Assembly (NCBI RefSeq): GCF_003287875.1 | Contig: NZ_QMKK01000011.1 | Coordinates: 62,001-126,000 of the forward strand | Direction: 5' to 3' | DNA length: 64,000 nucleotides | From: Martinezella tropici | GTDB lineage: Bacteria > Pseudomonadota > Alphaproteobacteria > Rhizobiales > Rhizobiaceae | Shown: positions 62,281 through 64,000 of the stretch, in pieces | Numbering within the stretch: position 1 is the stretch's first letter | Layout: the number at the start of each line of letters is the position of its first letter | Notes under the pieces: model-generated | The model's database searches: none | What the model saw: only the letters and a program-made list of their open reading frames with translations | What the model was told of the DNA's origin: nothing | Program-made: the position numbers and the translations under genes

Positions 62281-62310
62281 ACAAGATGTTGTGGATACTG
62301 TTTTTTATAA

Positions 62311-63711
62311 TCAGTATCTGTAGTGGTCGGACTTGAACGGACCCTTCGGCGTCACGCCGATATACGAAGCCTGCTCTTCGGAAAGCTCCGTCAGTTTGAC
62401 GCCGAGTTTGGCAAGATGCAGGCGAGCGACCTTTTCATCGAGGTGCTTCGGCAGCACGTAGACTTCGTTCTTGTACTGGCCGGGCTTGGTGAAGAGCTCG
62501 ATCTGCGCCAGCGTCTGGTTGGTGAAAGAGGCCGACATGACGAAGGAAGGGTGGCCGGTGGCGTTGCCGAGGTTCAAGAGGCGGCCTTCCGACAGCAGGA
62601 TGATGCGGTTGCCCTTGGCGAACTCGACCATGTCGACCTGCGGCTTGATGTTCGTCCACTTCAGGTTCCGCAGGGCGGCAACCTGGATCTCGTTGTCGAA
62701 GTGGCCGATATTGCCGACGATCGCCATGTCCTTCATCGCGCGCATATGGTCGATGCGGATGACGTCCTTGTTGCCTGTCGTGGTGATGAAGATGTCGGCC
62801 GAGGAAACGACGTCCTCGAGCTGAACGACTTCATAGCCGTCCATGGCGGCCTGCAGGGCGCAGATCGGGTCGACTTCCGTGACCTTGACGCGGGCGCCGG
62901 CGCCGGAGAGCGAAGCGGCAGAACCCTTGCCGACGTCACCGTAACCGCAGACGACGGCGACCTTGCCGGCCATCATCACGTCGGTGGCGCGGCGGATACC
63001 GTCGACGAGCGATTCCTTGCAGCCGTATTTGTTGTCGAACTTCGACTTGGTGACGCTGTCGTTGACGTTGATCGCCGGGAAGGGCAACAGGCCCTTCTGG
63101 CTGAGCTGGTAGAGGCGGTTGACGCCGGTGGTGGTTTCCTCGGTCACGCCCTTGATGGCGTCACGCTGTTTGGTGAACCAGCCCGGCGTTGCCTGCAGGC
63201 GCTTCTTGATCTGTGCGAAGAGGATTTCCTCTTCTTCCGAATGCGGATGGGAGAGCACGTCCTCGCCGGCTTCGGCACGGGCGCCGAGCAGGATGTACAT
63301 CGTGGCGTCGCCGCCGTCGTCGAGGATCATGTTGGAGAGGCCGCCATCGGCCCACTGGAAGATCTTGTCGGTATAGGTCCAGTAGTCCTCCAGGCTCTCG
63401 CCCTTGACGGCGAAGACCGGGACGCCGGAAGCGGCGATGGCCGCGGCGGCATGGTCCTGCGTGGAGAAGATGTTGCACGATGCCCAGCGCACCTGAGCGC
63501 CGAGGGCCACCAGCGTCTCGATGAGAACGGCCGTCTGGATCGTCATGTGCAGCGAGCCGGTGATCCGCGCGCCCTTCAGCGGCTGCGCTTCGCCGAATTC
63601 GGCGCGGCAGGCCATCAGGCCGGGCATTTCGGTCTCGGCGATTGCGATTTCCTTGCGACCATAGTCGGCAAGGCCGATATCCGCGACGATGTAGTCCTTT
63701 TCAGTGCTCAT
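62311..63711 (-). CDS. ahcY: Adenosylhomocysteinase
   Basis: The 466-aa NAD enzyme hydrolyses S-adenosylhomocysteine to adenosine and homocysteine, clearing the product of all methylation reactions. Signatures: [16 protein letters not shown] near residue 53, [16 protein letters not shown], the NAD loop [13 protein letters not shown] near 255 and the C-terminal PFKSDHYRY. The ATG at 63711 follows GGAGACCTTC. A probable repressor operator lies 130-155 bases upstream. Confidence 0.98.
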   Translation of the reverse strand: MSTEKDYIVADIGLADYGRKEIAIAETEMPGLMACRAEFGEAQPLKGARITGSLHMTIQTAVLIETLVALGAQVRWASCNIFSTQDHAAAAIAASGVPVFAVKGESLEDYWTYTDKIFQWADGGLSNMILDDGGDATMYILLGARAEAGEDVLSHPHSEEEEILFAQIKKRLQATPGWFTKQRDAIKGVTEETTTGVNRLYQLSQKGLLPFPAINVNDSVTKSKFDNKYGCKESLVDGIRRATDVMMAGKVAVVCGYGDVGKGSAASLSGAGARVKVTEVDPICALQAAMDGYEVVQLEDVVSSADIFITTTGNKDVIRIDHMRAMKDMAIVGNIGHFDNEIQVAALRNLKWTNIKPQVDMVEFAKGNRIILLSEGRLLNLGNATGHPSFVMSASFTNQTLAQIELFTKPGQYKNEVYVLPKHLDEKVARLHLAKLGVKLTELSEEQASYIGVTPKGPFKSDHYRY

Positions 63712-63838
63712 GAAGGTCTCCAGCCTGAACGATGCAATCGCGCCGCGGGCAACGCCTAGGCCGAATGCAACAAGAATTGCACGCTGACAGCGTGTGGATG
63801 ATGCCGTGTAGCAGGCTTCAGGTGGGAAATCAATGATG

Positions 63839-63866
63839 ATATAAAGAAGTCTTTATGTCTTTATAT
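63839..63866. promoter_or_regulatory. Probable operator (three half-sites) upstream of ahcY
   Basis: ATATAAAGA (63839-63847) and TCTTTATAT (63858-63866) form a 9-bp inverted repeat; in between, TCTTTAT (63850-63856) forms a perfect 16-base palindrome with the left arm (ATAAAGA-AG-TCTTTAT). Such sites fit dimeric winged-helix repressors, for example ArsR-family methionine-cycle regulators (SahR/SamR). The regulator is not in the window and the assignment is inference. Confidence 0.5.
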
Positions 63867-63890
63867 CCAGTTGGCAACTGCAGGCAGGGC

Positions 63891-64000
63891 TTAGATTTCC
63901 TCGCCGAACTTGTTGGCAACCAGCTGGTCGAGCGCTTCGAGCGCTTCGGCGGCCTGATTGCCGCTTGCCGTCACCAGCACGCTGCAGCCGGGGCTGGCTG
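63891..64000 (-). CDS. ptsH: HPr-family phosphocarrier protein (5' partial; C-terminal end only)
   Basis: The last 36 codons of a minus-strand gene read ASPGCSVLVTASGNQAAEAL, then EALDQLVANKFGEEI and a TAA stop. This is the C-terminal helix and preceding strand of an HPr protein of the nitrogen-type PTS. In rhizobia the HPr gene lies upstream of ahcY with hprK and chvG/chvI beyond. The start is outside the window. Confidence 0.85.
   Translation of the reverse strand, partial: ASPGCSVLVTASGNQAAEALEALDQLVANKFGEEI

Noticed and set aside
62323..63759. 478-codon plus-strand frame opposite ahcY
   Set aside because: Full antisense overlap with a complete adenosylhomocysteinase; low-complexity Asp/Val/Gly/Arg composition.
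63712..63890. SAH or SAM riboswitch in the ahcY leader
   Set aside because: I cannot find the paired stems and conserved loop bases of known SAH, SAM-II or SAM/SAH riboswitches; a DNA operator fits better.

Overview
The window is ordinary chromosome from an alphaproteobacterium of the order Rhizobiales, most likely Rhizobium itself or a close relative (R. tropici/R. etli type). This rests on about 60% GC, the ABC-type palindromic intergenic repeats typical of rhizobia, a DUF1013/TrcR gene, a TsaE-phosphotransferase fusion, a DivL-type kinase, and gene orders such as trpF-trpB-trpA-accD-folC and ahcY next to an HPr gene. Nearly all of it is housekeeping coding sequence. I see no rRNA, tRNA, CRISPR array, transposase or prophage.

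The centre is the replication-origin and segregation region. Between hemE and the PPDK-regulator gene (about 24.98-25.36 kb) lies a stretch with no gene. It has an AT-rich end and a cluster of DnaA boxes, including one perfect TGTGGATAA. This is the place where oriC sits in Caulobacter and Sinorhizobium. Five ParB-binding parS sites (TGTTTCACGTGAAACA type) lie at about 7.68, 18.40, 20.40, 20.45 and 26.83 kb, and parA and parB are at 16-17.8 kb. Genes mostly run away from the proposed origin. Leftwards (minus strand) are hemE, hemJ, rho, mnmE, mnmG, rsmG, parA and parB. Rightwards (plus strand) are ppsR, maf, aroE, coaE and dnaQ.

Layout. 0-10.7 kb: end of an MFS transporter, purH, a heparinase II/III-like gene, rsmB and htpX (overlapping), an SDHAF4-like gene, a small orphan ORF carrying a parS, acsA and trcR. 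10.9-16 kb: yggS, and a leuS-lptE-holA run. 16-25 kb: the parAB/rsmG/mnmG/mnmE/rho/heme block. 25-36 kb: oriC, ppsR-maf-aroE-coaE-dnaQ, secB, fxsA, an overlapping tim44-mltA-smr-xre run, and gyrB. 36-43.6 kb: metabolic and accessory genes (nitroreductase, DUF2218, glutathionyl-hydroquinone reductase, PLP decarboxylase, FAH-family, PHB depolymerase, DUF2852, YgjP-like metallopeptidase). 43.9-49 kb: tryptophan synthesis, accD and folC. 49.3-62.1 kb, all on the minus strand: a run transcribed divL-like, tsaE-amgK fusion, orphan gene, murU, addB, addA, trxA. 62.3-64 kb: ahcY with a probable operator, and the end of an HPr gene.

The most interesting points are: the oriC/parS architecture, with two parS sites written into protein codons and one fused to a transcription terminator; a histidine-kinase-like protein with Tyr in place of the phospho-accepting His (DivL-like); a low-GC orphan gene that appears to have been inserted into the 3' end of the amgK cistron between 10-bp direct repeats; an AccD that has lost three of four zinc-ribbon cysteines; and a triple half-site operator upstream of ahcY. 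I found no strong candidate for a wholly new multi-gene system.
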